A stretch of DNA of 54,960 nt. It comes from Verrucomicrobiaceae bacterium (GTDB lineage Bacteria; Verrucomicrobiota; Verrucomicrobiia; Verrucomicrobiales; Verrucomicrobiaceae). A program made the position numbers and the translations under genes. The stretch's first letter is position 1. Every line of letters starts with the position of its first letter. This document shows positions 33,498 through 41,826 of this stretch, in pieces. The notes under the pieces are model-generated. The model was not told the origin of the DNA. It made no database searches and saw only the letters and a list, made by a program, of their open reading frames with translations. The stretch covers positions 1-54,960 of the forward strand of contig JAIYDW010000055.1 in assembly GCA_027487315.1 (NCBI GenBank), in the 5' to 3' direction.

Positions 33498-34637
33498 TCA
33501 GCGCCCCACCGACTCCATCACCAACCGCTGAAACACCTCCTTCGGCTTCCCTCCAGCAGGCACCAACACGTTCTGCACCAGGAACACCGTCGCAATCTTC
33601 CGCTCCAAATCCACCCACCCATTCGTCCCGAACGCACCCCCATGCCCAAATGTCCCCACTCCCAGTGGCGACATCTTCGCATTCGCCTCCGTGCAGCACT
33701 GCCACCCCAGCCCATAGGTGATCGGCTTCCCTCCCGCACTCACCGGAGTCGTCATCTCCTTAACACCCTTCTCAGATAAAATCCGCTTCCCGTCCAGTTC
33801 ACCGCCATTTGCCACCATCGCGTAAAAGCGACCCATATCCGTCGCCGTCGAAAACAATCCACCCGCCGGCTCCACCATCCGCTTCACCGCCGCAGATGAG
33901 GTGAAAAACGGATTGTAACTCACCGCCAGTTCTTTCGTCTCCTCGTCCAGCTTATACGTCTGCGCAATCCGCGCCCGCCGCGCCTCATCCGGGTGGAACA
34001 TCGTGTCCACCATGCCCAGTGGCTCAAACAGGCGCTCCTTCAAAAACACCTCATACGGCTTCCCCGTCACCACCTCCAGCAACCGCCCCGCCACCGTCGG
34101 CCCAAACCCATACTCATAGTCACTCCCCGGCTCAAACGCCAACGGGGCAGCAAGCAGTCGATCCACATACTGCTTCAAAGACACCGCCCCATCATCCGCC
34201 TTGCGTGGTGGAAAAGCGATGCCCGCCGTGTGACTCAGCAGCATCCGCAAAGTGATCGCCGTCTTCGGAACCGAACCATCCTTCATCTTCACCTTCGCCA
34301 ACCCAGGCAACCACTTCGCCGCCGGTTCATCCAATGTCACCTTGCCCTCTTCCACCAACATCATCAGCGCCGTCCCGTTGATCGACTTCGTCATCGACGC
34401 AATCCAAAACACCGCATCCTTCGTCATGGCCTTCCCACCTGCCACATCCGCCATCCCCACCGCTTCATGATGCACCACCTTCCCCTCCTTCATCACCAGC
34501 GTCACAATCCCCGCAGCCTCTTTCCCTGCCACCGCCGCCTCCATCGCCGGCCCAATCTTCCCCAGCACCCCCGGATTCAACTCCAGAGCCAGTGACGAAC
34601 CCGCTACAACCAACCAACAACAAATCAAATAACGCAT
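33498..34637 (-). CDS. serine hydrolase, class C beta-lactamase-like
   Basis: A 379-residue exported protein (signal peptide MRYLICCWLVVAGSSLALEL). The active-site SMTK is at residues 81-84 (Ser81, Lys84), the second motif is YEYGFG (YxN variant), and HGGAFGTNG supplies the third (K/H)xG motif. This is the beta-lactamase/transpeptidase-like family of esterases, D-aminopeptidases and AmpC. Real beta-lactamase activity cannot be assumed. It is divergent from creB (122-bp gap), a regulator that controls beta-lactamases in other bacteria. Confidence 0.88.
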   Translation of the reverse strand: MRYLICCWLVVAGSSLALELNPGVLGKIGPAMEAAVAGKEAAGIVTLVMKEGKVVHHEAVGMADVAGGKAMTKDAVFWIASMTKSINGTALMMLVEEGKVTLDEPAAKWLPGLAKVKMKDGSVPKTAITLRMLLSHTAGIAFPPRKADDGAVSLKQYVDRLLAAPLAFEPGSDYEYGFGPTVAGRLLEVVTGKPYEVFLKERLFEPLGMVDTMFHPDEARRARIAQTYKLDEETKELAVSYNPFFTSSAAVKRMVEPAGGLFSTATDMGRFYAMVANGGELDGKRILSEKGVKEMTTPVSAGGKPITYGLGWQCCTEANAKMSPLGVGTFGHGGAFGTNGWVDLERKIATVFLVQNVLVPAGGKPKEVFQRLVMESVGR

Positions 34638-34686
34638 CTCTCACAAACGCCCCTCCACCTCTCGCCATTGCATCCATTTGCAGCCT

Positions 34687-34730
34687 CAAAATCCTGTTAA
34701 TCCCTCTTCAATCCCGTTAATCCTGTCGAA
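34687..34730 (+). repeat. ATCCTGT-type dispersed repeat (copy 2)
   Basis: AAAATCCTGTTAATCCC, then AATCCCGTTAATCCTGTCGAA, in the gap between the divergent serine hydrolase and creB genes and 29 bases before the creB start. Same units as the copies at 28919 and 41781. Confidence 0.6.
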
Positions 34731-34759
34731 ACTCACGCATTTCCCGCTACCCTCCCGCC

Positions 34760-35458
34760 ATGTCCCGCCGCGTCCTCGTTGTCGAAGATGAACCCTCCAT
34801 CGCCGAAACCATCTGGTATGCCCTCCGCACCGAAGGCTTCGAAGTCTCCGATGCCGCCACCGGTGGCGACGCCCTCTCCAAACTCGCCTCCGAATCCTTC
34901 GACTGCCTCATCCTCGATGTCGGACTCCCCGACATGAGCGGCTTTGACGTCTGCCGCACTCTCCGCCAATCCTCCTCCGTCCCCATCCTCTTTCTCACCG
35001 CTCGTGACAGCGAAATCGACCGCATCGTCGGCCTCGAACTCGGTGCTGACGACTACGTCGCCAAACCCTTCAGCCCCCGCGAACTCGCCGCCCGCGTCCG
35101 CGCCATCCTTCGCCGCACCAACGGCAACACCCTCAATCACTCCAACACAGCCCCCAATCCTCCTCCCGGCACAACCACCCTCGACCACGACCCACTCCGC
35201 AAAGTCATCCGCTGCGCAGGCCAATCCCTCGACCTCTCCCGCAACGAATACCACCTCCTTCTCGCCCTCATGAAAAACCCCGGCCGCGTACTCACACGCG
35301 ACCAACTCATGGACCTCGCCTGGCAGGATCCCGGCACCGCCTCAGACCGCACCGTCGATGCCCACATCAAATCCGTCCGCTCCAAAATCCGCGCCCTCGC
35401 CCCCGACTTCGACCCCATCGAAACCCGCCGCGGCCTAGGCTACGCCCTTCGCGAGTGA
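34760..35458 (+). CDS. creB: two-component response regulator CreB (OmpR family)
   Basis: A 232-residue OmpR-type regulator: receiver with acidic pair E9-D10, phosphorylated Asp53 (LILDVGLPDMSG) and Lys in VAKPFSP, then a winged-helix DNA-binding domain (about 135-230; LSRNEYHLLLALM, SDRTVDAHIKSVRSKI). The next gene encodes a CreC-like kinase, which supports the CreB assignment. The gap to creC is 40 bases and consists of heptad repeats. Confidence 0.87.
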   Translation: MSRRVLVVEDEPSIAETIWYALRTEGFEVSDAATGGDALSKLASESFDCLILDVGLPDMSGFDVCRTLRQSSSVPILFLTARDSEIDRIVGLELGADDYVAKPFSPRELAARVRAILRRTNGNTLNHSNTAPNPPPGTTTLDHDPLRKVIRCAGQSLDLSRNEYHLLLALMKNPGRVLTRDQLMDLAWQDPGTASDRTVDAHIKSVRSKIRALAPDFDPIETRRGLGYALRE

Positions 35459-35461
35459 ACC

Positions 35462-35496
35462 AATCCGCATTCCAAAATCCGCATTCCGCAATCAAA
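35462..35496 (+). repeat. five AATCCGC-type heptads filling the creB-creC gap
   Basis: Units AATCCGC, ATTCCAA, AATCCGC, ATTCCGC, AATCAAA run from three bases after the creB stop to two bases before the creC ATG. The whole 40-base intercistronic space is therefore repeat. Confidence 0.75.
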
Positions 35497-35498
35497 CC

Positions 35499-36938
35499 AT
35501 GCGCATCACCCTCCTCAGCCTCGCCCTCATCGCCGCCATCGTCGTCGGCGGCTTCGGCCTGCTGATCGACCAATCTCTGCGCAACCTCTCCCGCGAAGTC
35601 TTCCAAGCCACCGAAGAGGTCCTCATCGACAACGCCAACATCCTCGCCGCCATCGCCGAGACCCACATCAAAGACGACCACATCGATGTCGAATGGCTAC
35701 GCGCCACCTTCCCCAAAGCCCTCGACCGCACCCTCCACGCCCCCATCTTCGAGATCATCAAAAAACGCGTCGGCTGCCACGTCTACGTCGCCGACAAAGA
35801 CGGTCTCGTCCTCTACGACTCCGACAACGGCACGCTCGAAGGCACCTCCGTTAGCGATATGCGCGACGTCGTCCTCACCCTTCGCGGCGTCTACGGCGCT
35901 CGCTCCACCCGCACCAACCAAAACGTCGAGAAAAGCTCCGTCCTCCACATCGCTGCCCCCATCCGCTCCGGCAAAGACATCATCGGCGTCCTCACCATTC
36001 GCAAACCCAAACTCGATCAGTGGGAAATCCTCGAACGCCGGCAAAAAAAGATCATCCTCTCCTCCGCACTCATCGCCATCGGCATCCTCCTCTTCTGCGC
36101 CGCCGTTCTCTTCTGGGTCCTGCGCCCTCTCCGCCGCCTCACCGACTACACCCTCGAAGTAAGCGCCGGCAAACGCCCGCCACTCCCCAACCTCGGCGGC
36201 GGCATGGAAGTCAGCACCCTCGGCGCCGCCATTGAAACCATGCGCGAGGAACTCGAAGGCCGCGACTACGCCACCAGCTACGTCCAAACCCTCACCCACG
36301 AACTAAAGAGCCCCCTCGCAGCCATCCGCGGCACCGCCGAACTCCTCCAGGAACCCGGCATGGCCGAACCCGATCGCCTCCGCTTCCTCTCCAATCTCCA
36401 AGCCGAATCCGACCGCGCCGAACGCCTCCTCCGCCAGCTCCTCCGCCTCAGCGAAATCGAACGCCGCAAAGCCCTGCACCAAAACGAACCCATCAATCTC
36501 GCCGACCTCCTCACCGAAACCATCGCCGAAGCCACCGCCCACGCCTCCCACAAAAGCATCCATTTCAGCTTCACCCCCGACTCTCCCGCCATCGTCTCCG
36601 GCGAACCCGCACTCCTCCACCGCGCCCTGCTAAACCTCCTCGAAAACGCCGCCGACTTCTCCCCTCCCAACGCCACCGTCACCGTCCGCCTCACCACCAC
36701 CCAAGACACCGCTACCATCACCATCCACGATCAAGGCCCCGGCCTCCCAGACTACGCCCTCCCTCGCCTCTTCGAGCGCTTCTACTCCCTCAAGCACCAA
36801 CTCACCGGCCGCAAAGGCACCGGCCTCGGTCTTTGCTTCGTCAAAGAAGCCGCCGAACTCCACCACGGCTCCGTCACCCTCACCAACCACCCCACCTCCG
36901 GCGCCCTCGCTACCCTCATGCTCCCCCTCCAGCGGTAA
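35499..36938 (+). CDS. creC: sensor histidine kinase CreC
   Basis: A 479-residue membrane kinase. N-terminal helix (5-24), periplasmic sensor domain (25-184) with the CreC-type block ETHIKDDHIDVEWLR, second helix (185-208), HAMP-like linker, HisKA with His267 (TLTHELKSPL), and HATPase (NLLENAADF, DQGPGLPD, GTGLGLCFVKEAAELHHG). This order and length match CreC. It should phosphorylate CreB. It is the last clear gene of that operon; a plus-strand lipoprotein gene follows after 88 bases. Confidence 0.88.
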   Translation: MRITLLSLALIAAIVVGGFGLLIDQSLRNLSREVFQATEEVLIDNANILAAIAETHIKDDHIDVEWLRATFPKALDRTLHAPIFEIIKKRVGCHVYVADKDGLVLYDSDNGTLEGTSVSDMRDVVLTLRGVYGARSTRTNQNVEKSSVLHIAAPIRSGKDIIGVLTIRKPKLDQWEILERRQKKIILSSALIAIGILLFCAAVLFWVLRPLRRLTDYTLEVSAGKRPPLPNLGGGMEVSTLGAAIETMREELEGRDYATSYVQTLTHELKSPLAAIRGTAELLQEPGMAEPDRLRFLSNLQAESDRAERLLRQLLRLSEIERRKALHQNEPINLADLLTETIAEATAHASHKSIHFSFTPDSPAIVSGEPALLHRALLNLLENAADFSPPNATVTVRLTTTQDTATITIHDQGPGLPDYALPRLFERFYSLKHQLTGRKGTGLGLCFVKEAAELHHGSVTLTNHPTSGALATLMLPLQR

Positions 36939-36978
36939 AACACCCATTCCGCCACAGATGTCTCTCTTCCAAAGGCAG

Positions 36979-36991
36979 GGTTACACCCCAT
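36979..36991 (+). promoter_or_regulatory. GGGT-N3-ACCCCAT element, copy C
   Basis: GGGT-TAC-ACCCCAT (with GG for the left half's first bases degraded to AG). The right half ends 35 bases before the ATG at 37027. It lies between TCTCTC at 36961-36966 and GAGAGA at 36993-36998, which could form a wider stem. Confidence 0.5.
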
Positions 36992-37026
36992 AGAGAGAAT
37001 CCACCCGCCTGGGTAAGGATGCCAAC

Positions 37027-37497
37027 ATGCGTCCAAACACTTCTTCCTTGGCCAGTCGACACGCACTCTCAATTGGCGCCTTCATCCTCCTCACCTTCAC
37101 CAGTTGCGTCGACTACACGAGCGGACCCGGCATGGCCTCCGTCGGCGTCTATTCCGGCAACAGCTACAGCCCGCCTTACACCTCCGGCTACGGCTACGGT
37201 TACGCCGGCCTGAACAGCGTCAGCAACTACAGCTACTACCCCCGCTACGGCACCTATTACAGCCCGCAGTCCCGCCAATACTACTATCAAAGAGGCTCCA
37301 CATGGCAGACCCGCTCCTCTCCCTACGGCGTGTCTAATCGCACCTTCTTCGCCTCCCCATACGTCCCTCTAAACCTCCACAGCCACCCTTCCAATCACCA
37401 CGCCAGCGTCAGCCAAAGCTACCCGCACAATTGGTCGCCTCCCAGTCACAGCGGGCACTCCGGACACGGCCACTCCTCCTCCAGTCACCGCCGCTGA
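37027..37497 (+). CDS. Tyr/Ser/His-rich secreted lipoprotein
   Basis: A 156-residue protein with a signal peptide ending in FTSC (Cys27 as likely acylated residue). The mature part is rich in Tyr, Ser and Gly (SGYGYGYAG, SYYPRYGTYYSPQSRQYYY), and the C-terminus is His/Ser-rich (HSGHSGHGHSSSSHRR), which could bind metal. No catalytic domain is visible. It begins a run of three small secreted-protein genes and is preceded by element copy C. Confidence 0.65.
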   Translation: MRPNTSSLASRHALSIGAFILLTFTSCVDYTSGPGMASVGVYSGNSYSPPYTSGYGYGYAGLNSVSNYSYYPRYGTYYSPQSRQYYYQRGSTWQTRSSPYGVSNRTFFASPYVPLNLHSHPSNHHASVSQSYPHNWSPPSHSGHSGHGHSSSSHRR

Positions 37498-37524
37498 ACA
37501 TCACCCTTGCCCATCCCCAATCCC

Positions 37525-37659
37525 ATGAAAACAAACACCATACGCATCGCCCTCCTCCTGCTCATCGCCGCCCTCGGCACCAGTTGCAACACCGTCCGTG
37601 GCCTCGGCCGCGACGTCCGCCATGCCGGCAGCCACATCGAACACGCCGTCGATCACTAA
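37525..37659 (+). CDS. entericidin A/B-like lipoprotein
   Basis: A 44-residue lipoprotein: MKTNTIRIALLLLIAALGTS then CNTVRGLGRDVRHAG and SHIEHAVDH. The Cys-Asn-Thr followed by GxGxD and a helical amphipathic tail is the entericidin pattern. In Enterobacteria entericidins are envelope lipoproteins proposed as a bacteriolytic toxin/antidote pair under osmotic stress. Only one copy is present here, so a paired system is not supported. Confidence 0.82.
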   Translation: MKTNTIRIALLLLIAALGTSCNTVRGLGRDVRHAGSHIEHAVDH

Positions 37660-37746
37660 CCGATTCCTCGACTCTCTTCACGTTCGACACCCTCGCCGTC
37701 AGCCGCTCCATCCAGGGCCGCAAATACCCCTGAACTGATCCTCCTC

Positions 37747-39300
37747 ATGAAAACTCTTCTCGCCCTATTTCTCACCTTCACCCTGCTCACCACAGGCACA
37801 TCCCGCGCCCAAAACGGCGGCTCCGTCTCGCTCGACTTCTTCTATGAAAATCTCGACCCCTACGGCGACTGGCGTGAAGTCGGCGACTACGGCTACTGCT
37901 GGCAACCCCGCGACGTCAACCCCGGCTGGAGCCCCTACAGCGACGGTCGCTGGCTCTACTCCGACGTCGGTTGGACCTGGGACTCCGACGAACCCTACAG
38001 CTGGGCCGTCTACCACTATGGCCGCTGGGCCAACGTCGCCTCCATCGGCTGGATCTGGGTCCCCGGCACCGAGTGGGGCCCCGGCTGGGTCTCCTGGCGC
38101 AACAATTCGCAATACACCGGCTGGGCCCCCCTGCCACCCGAAGCCCGCTTTCAGGTCAGCATCGGCTTCAGTGGCTGGGTCGATGACTACTACGACATCG
38201 GCCCCGGCAACTACCGCTTTGTACAAAATCGCCAGTTCGGGTCACGCAATCTCGGTTCCGTCTTCATCGATCAAAGCCGCAACACCACCATCATCAACCA
38301 GACCACAAACATCACCAACATCCGCTACGAGAACAACACCATCCGAAACGACGGCCCTCGCTACGACGACATTTCCCGAATGAGTTCCGATCCCATCCCC
38401 CGCTACAACCTCCAACGCCGCCAGGAATTCGATCGCGACTCCCGCCGCCACTCCCCAGATCACCTCCGCTCCCGCTTGGATGGCGATTCCCTAAGCGTCT
38501 TCGCCCCTCCCTTGGACGACCGCCGGCCTTCCTCCACCCCCGGTCGGCATTCCGAAAAAATCGACAACGCCCGCATCAATCGCGGTTGGGACCGCTCGGG
38601 CTCCCCGGATGAAATCGCCGCCCTGCGCCGCAAAATGAAAAGCACCGTGGACGCCCCCAAAGACCTCCCTCCACCACCCCGCCTTGACCGCAAACCCGAC
38701 CGCCCAAAAGACCCTTCGTCCACTCCCAACGCAGACCGCCCCCCAGGTCCCCGTGACCCAGCCGGCAAGGGCAAACCCGGTAAACCCGGTCCCCCTGTCC
38801 TCGATACCCCTCCCAAAGGACGCCCCGGCCCCAACTTGGACAAAGAAAAACCCCAGAAACGCCCACCCCCCAACACCAGACCCACCGAAAAACCCGGCCC
38901 AGACCCCAAAGTCAGAATACCCGAGTCACACAAACCCGACTCCCAACGTCCCGACATGAAGAAGCCAGAGACACTCAAGCCAGAGTCCAAAAAACCAGAA
39001 GCCCGCAAGCCCGAGTCCAAGCCACCCCAGACCAAAAAACCCGCAGCAAAACCTCCAGAAACCAAGCGCTCGGAAATGAAGCGGCCCGAGCCCCAACAGT
39101 GCGCCCCCAAAAAGCCCGAAGCACGCCCCGAGCCCCCCAAACCAAAGAAACCCCAGACCAAGCCCCCTCAGCAGAAAAAACCCGAAGCCTCGCGCCCACC
39201 TCCCCAGTCACGCCCACCCACCGCCCCCAAGTCACCACCACGCAAAGGCAAGAGCGGCGGCAAGCCCGACAAAAAGAAATCCGAAGAGGAACGCAAGTAA
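37747..39300 (+). CDS. DUF6600 family secreted W/Y-rich protein with Lys/Pro-rich tail
   Basis: A 517-residue protein with a signal peptide (cleavage after SRA, residue 21). Residues 30-165 are Trp/Tyr-rich repeats (YGDWREVGDYGYCWQP, GWIWVPGTEWGPGWVSWR), the DUF6600 pattern. From about residue 200 the chain becomes charged and disordered, and residues 300-517 are Lys/Pro/Glu/Ser repeats of KPE(S/T) type. The first part probably faces the outer membrane or surface; the tail resembles cell-wall-spanning or DNA/polyanion-binding linkers. Function unknown. Confidence 0.72.
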   Translation: MKTLLALFLTFTLLTTGTSRAQNGGSVSLDFFYENLDPYGDWREVGDYGYCWQPRDVNPGWSPYSDGRWLYSDVGWTWDSDEPYSWAVYHYGRWANVASIGWIWVPGTEWGPGWVSWRNNSQYTGWAPLPPEARFQVSIGFSGWVDDYYDIGPGNYRFVQNRQFGSRNLGSVFIDQSRNTTIINQTTNITNIRYENNTIRNDGPRYDDISRMSSDPIPRYNLQRRQEFDRDSRRHSPDHLRSRLDGDSLSVFAPPLDDRRPSSTPGRHSEKIDNARINRGWDRSGSPDEIAALRRKMKSTVDAPKDLPPPPRLDRKPDRPKDPSSTPNADRPPGPRDPAGKGKPGKPGPPVLDTPPKGRPGPNLDKEKPQKRPPPNTRPTEKPGPDPKVRIPESHKPDSQRPDMKKPETLKPESKKPEARKPESKPPQTKKPAAKPPETKRSEMKRPEPQQCAPKKPEARPEPPKPKKPQTKPPQQKKPEASRPPPQSRPPTAPKSPPRKGKSGGKPDKKKSEEERK

Positions 39301-39306
39301 CCCCCC

Positions 39307-39328
39307 AGCGGCGCCACTCGGCGCCGCT
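39307..39328. terminator. strong GC hairpin between convergent genes
   Basis: AGCGGCGCC-ACTC-GGCGCCGCT is a perfect 9-bp stem with a 4-base loop, six bases after the DUF6600 stop and 17 before the stop of the GspG-like gene. It likely terminates or protects both transcripts. No T-run follows. Confidence 0.55.
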
Positions 39329-39344
39329 TCCATGTCCCCCCCCC

Positions 39345-39941
39345 TCACCTCGCCCCCTCACTCGCCTCAAACAAGCTGCCCGCGTTCAAAGCCTCCCCCC
39401 TCAAATACCGCCCATCGTGCAGCCGATGCACATCATCCCCCGTCCACATCTTCCGATCCGGACCCGCGCTCCGAATGTCCACCTCATCCCGCGCCCTGGC
39501 ATGAAAAAACAACGGCGTCCCCCATCGATCCACCAACTGCCCCTTTTCATTCAGCGCCGCCGACTCCCCCGAAACAAATTCCAACCCCACCGCATTCTTC
39601 CCCATCAACGCCGCCGCCAACTCCTCATTCGCCCCCAGCGGCAGCGGATCATTCCCCTTCACCAATAGCGCAAAATTCCCCACCACCTCCGCCATCGCCG
39701 TCAAATCCCCCTGCACCGTCCCCTCCGTCTTCCCATACCCCTTCAAAATCGCATCCCCAGGCTTCACCTTCTCAGGACGCACCACCGGCCTCGACACAGG
39801 AACATTGGACCGATTTCCACCCTCCTCTTTCCCACCTCCGCTGATCATCCACACCCGCACCGTCACCAGCATCCCCACCACGATCAACCACTTCACCCCA
39901 AGCGTGCCACCACTCCGTTGCCGAGGCACCTTGCGACTCAT
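39345..39941 (-). CDS. membrane-anchored protein with GspG-like C-terminal motif
   Basis: A 198-residue protein. An N-terminal helix (about 15-34, LGVKWLIVVGMLVTVRVWMI) is followed by a spacer, then a domain ending DRWGTPLFFHAR, DEVDIRSAGPD and WTGDDV, the pattern of type II secretion pseudopilin C-termini. It lacks a prepilin cleavage site, so it is not a normal pseudopilin. The ATG at 39941 overlaps the DUF1501 stop as ATGA, so it is coupled to that gene. Confidence 0.7.
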   Translation of the reverse strand: MSRKVPRQRSGGTLGVKWLIVVGMLVTVRVWMISGGGKEEGGNRSNVPVSRPVVRPEKVKPGDAILKGYGKTEGTVQGDLTAMAEVVGNFALLVKGNDPLPLGANEELAAALMGKNAVGLEFVSGESAALNEKGQLVDRWGTPLFFHARARDEVDIRSAGPDRKMWTGDDVHRLHDGRYLRGEALNAGSLFEASEGAR

Positions 39942-41377
39942 ACCGCCAAAAATCCCACCGGCCTCCCCGTCACCGTCGGCTGATAAAAATTCCCCACATT
40001 CGGCAGCACCATCTCCATGCTCGAAGCCGGCACCCCAAACCAATCCAGCATCTCCCCGAAAAACGCATCCACACTCACCTTCGGCACCAGCCTCCCGCCA
40101 TACCCCACATCATCCGGACCCTCCAACGCCAAGTCCGGAAACACCCCGTGCACCCGCCCCCCCAGCACCGGCCCACCCATCGCAAACGCATTGCCTCCCC
40201 ACGCATGGTCTGTCCCCCTCCCGTTACTCCTTAGAGTCCGACCAAAATCCGACGCCGTGAACGTCACCACCGAATCCTGCAACCCCAATTGATCCAACGC
40301 CTTCTGAAACCCCGTCAACGCCTCGCTCAACACCGTCAGCATCCCCGCCTGCGTCGTCAGCAACTCACCATGATGATCCCATCCCCCCAAGCTCAGATAA
40401 ATCGTCTGCCGCTTCAACCCCAACTGCGGCCTCAGCGCAATCGCCTTCGCCGCCGCCCGAAACTGACTCATCAATGACCCACCACCCGGAAAAAACCCCG
40501 CCACCGCACTGTCATCATACCCATTGAACTGCGACAGAAAAAACTCCTGCGCCTCCAGGCTCGACTTTGTCAACTGCGCAAACGACTCCTGCATCAGCCC
40601 CGTATAGTGCTGCTCAATCAAACTCTTCTGCGTCGCATTCTTCAACCTCAGGGGATTCAGCGGATCATCCCCGACACTCGTATTCGGCCCCGCCAAAGTC
40701 AGCGCCCCATCCGCCGTGATCACAAACTGCCGCACCGTGTTCCCCACCTGAAACAGATTGTTCCCCGCCAGACTAATTCCCATCGCCGTCTGCCCCGTAT
40801 TCGCCGTCGCATGCAGCACATCCGCCGCCCGCCCGCCCCACCCCGTCAGCTCACTCATCCCCTGCGGCACACTCGTCTGCCATTGGTCAATCTGATCGCT
40901 GTGTGAAAACAGCGCCCTCGGCAGCCGCACCGACTCCGCCAAAAACCCCGCCTTCGTCGTCGGCTCAATCAGCGTCCCCACATTCGCAATGAACGCCGCC
41001 CGCCGCTTCCCCGTATCCCCGCCCAACCCATTGAAAAGCTCCTGCAACCCCGCGCACGACGGATGAATCCCATACAACTGCCCATCCCCCTGCGCCGTCT
41101 GATTCAGCGGCAACAAACTCCCCGTCCCCAATGCCAGCCCACCCCGCGCCGTCGAGTAAATTGCATGCCGCCCCGCATCCCTCGGCACCAGCCAATTGAA
41201 CGAATCATTCCCCCCGTTCAAAAACAAACACACCAGTGTCTTGTAGTCACTCGGAGCCCCCTGCGCACTCGCCCGCTGCGCCAACTGCAAATTCACCAAC
41301 GTATTCAGCACCGCCACCCCGCTCACAGCCGCACAGCTGCTCTCGCCCAGAAATCGACGTCGAGTAAATCCACTCAT
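39938..41377 (-). CDS. DUF1501 family protein, Tat-exported
   Basis: A 479-residue protein with a twin-arginine signal (TRRRFLGESSCAAVSG) and a body typical of DUF1501: LVCLFLNGGNDSFNW near the N-terminus, the block FTASDFGRTLRSNGRGTDHA, WGGNAFAMGG, and GGWDHHGEL. It resembles alkaline-phosphatase-fold sulfatase-like proteins common in Verrucomicrobiota and Planctomycetes, usually paired with DUF1800. No DUF1800 gene is in this window. The role is not established. Confidence 0.9.
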   Translation of the reverse strand: MSGFTRRRFLGESSCAAVSGVAVLNTLVNLQLAQRASAQGAPSDYKTLVCLFLNGGNDSFNWLVPRDAGRHAIYSTARGGLALGTGSLLPLNQTAQGDGQLYGIHPSCAGLQELFNGLGGDTGKRRAAFIANVGTLIEPTTKAGFLAESVRLPRALFSHSDQIDQWQTSVPQGMSELTGWGGRAADVLHATANTGQTAMGISLAGNNLFQVGNTVRQFVITADGALTLAGPNTSVGDDPLNPLRLKNATQKSLIEQHYTGLMQESFAQLTKSSLEAQEFFLSQFNGYDDSAVAGFFPGGGSLMSQFRAAAKAIALRPQLGLKRQTIYLSLGGWDHHGELLTTQAGMLTVLSEALTGFQKALDQLGLQDSVVTFTASDFGRTLRSNGRGTDHAWGGNAFAMGGPVLGGRVHGVFPDLALEGPDDVGYGGRLVPKVSVDAFFGEMLDWFGVPASSMEMVLPNVGNFYQPTVTGRPVGFLAV

Positions 41378-41436
41378 TCCAATAATTTAACACCCCGCGC
41401 CAAAAAAACCACCCCCGTTCTGCACCCCCCCAAGGA

Positions 41437-41457
41437 GTGACGGCTTCCAGCCGTCAC
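41437..41457. terminator. hairpin GTGACGGCT-TCC-AGCCGTCAC
   Basis: A perfect 9-bp stem with a TCC loop, flanked by C-rich sequence. It lies after the stop (41494) of the small minus-strand gene and before the DUF1501 start. It may terminate the former. The layout and loop match the hairpin at 44966-44984, so it may also be a member of a repeat family. Confidence 0.5.
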
Positions 41458-41493
41458 CCACCCCCCAAGCGGCCCCGCCGCCACTTAACGAGC

Positions 41494-41706
41494 TCACCCC
41501 TGCTTCGCATCCCGCTTCCCTTGACTCCTCCGCCCCGCCTCCTCCACATGCCCCTTGATTCGACTGTCACTGCCACTCTTCGCCACCGCCGCCGCTGTCG
41601 TCCGTTGCTTCATCTCCGCCGCCTTCGTGGCCTGATCCGTCCTCGACAAATGCGCCTCATGCCCAATTAACGCCCCTTCTGCGATCCGATTCCGTTCTGA
41701 TTTCAT
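41494..41706 (-). CDS. small basic protein of unknown function
   Basis: A 70-residue, very polar protein. The C-terminal half is strongly basic (SRIKGHVEEAGRRSQGKRDA), with no hydrophobic segment. It could bind nucleic acid. It is divergent from the IlvD/Edd gene (120-bp gap), and a hairpin follows its stop. Coding status is supported by its start and by the hairpin position but not by a recognised family. Confidence 0.5.
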   Translation of the reverse strand: MKSERNRIAEGALIGHEAHLSRTDQATKAAEMKQRTTAAAVAKSGSDSRIKGHVEEAGRRSQGKRDAKQG

Positions 41707-41780
41707 GGTTTGATTGCCCTCGATTGGTTTTCTCGCGTTGTCCTCCCATTGAACTCCATCTTCACCCCCAACTCACTCAC

Positions 41781-41821
41781 AAAAATCCTGTCAATCTTGC
41801 CCAAATCCTGTAAATCCTGTC
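41781..41821 (+). repeat. ATCCTGT-type dispersed repeat (copy 3)
   Basis: AAAAATCCTGTCAATCTTG then CCAAATCCTGTAAATCCTGTC, ending five bases before the ATG of the IlvD/Edd gene at 41827. The unit repeats with period 7-10. Same family as at 28919 and 34687. Confidence 0.6.
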
Positions 41822-41826
41822 TCCTC

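Noticed and set aside
38640-39300. Lys/Pro-rich tail as a collagen or anchor repeat
   Set aside because: No Gly-x-y period and no sorting signal; described as a low-complexity tail only.
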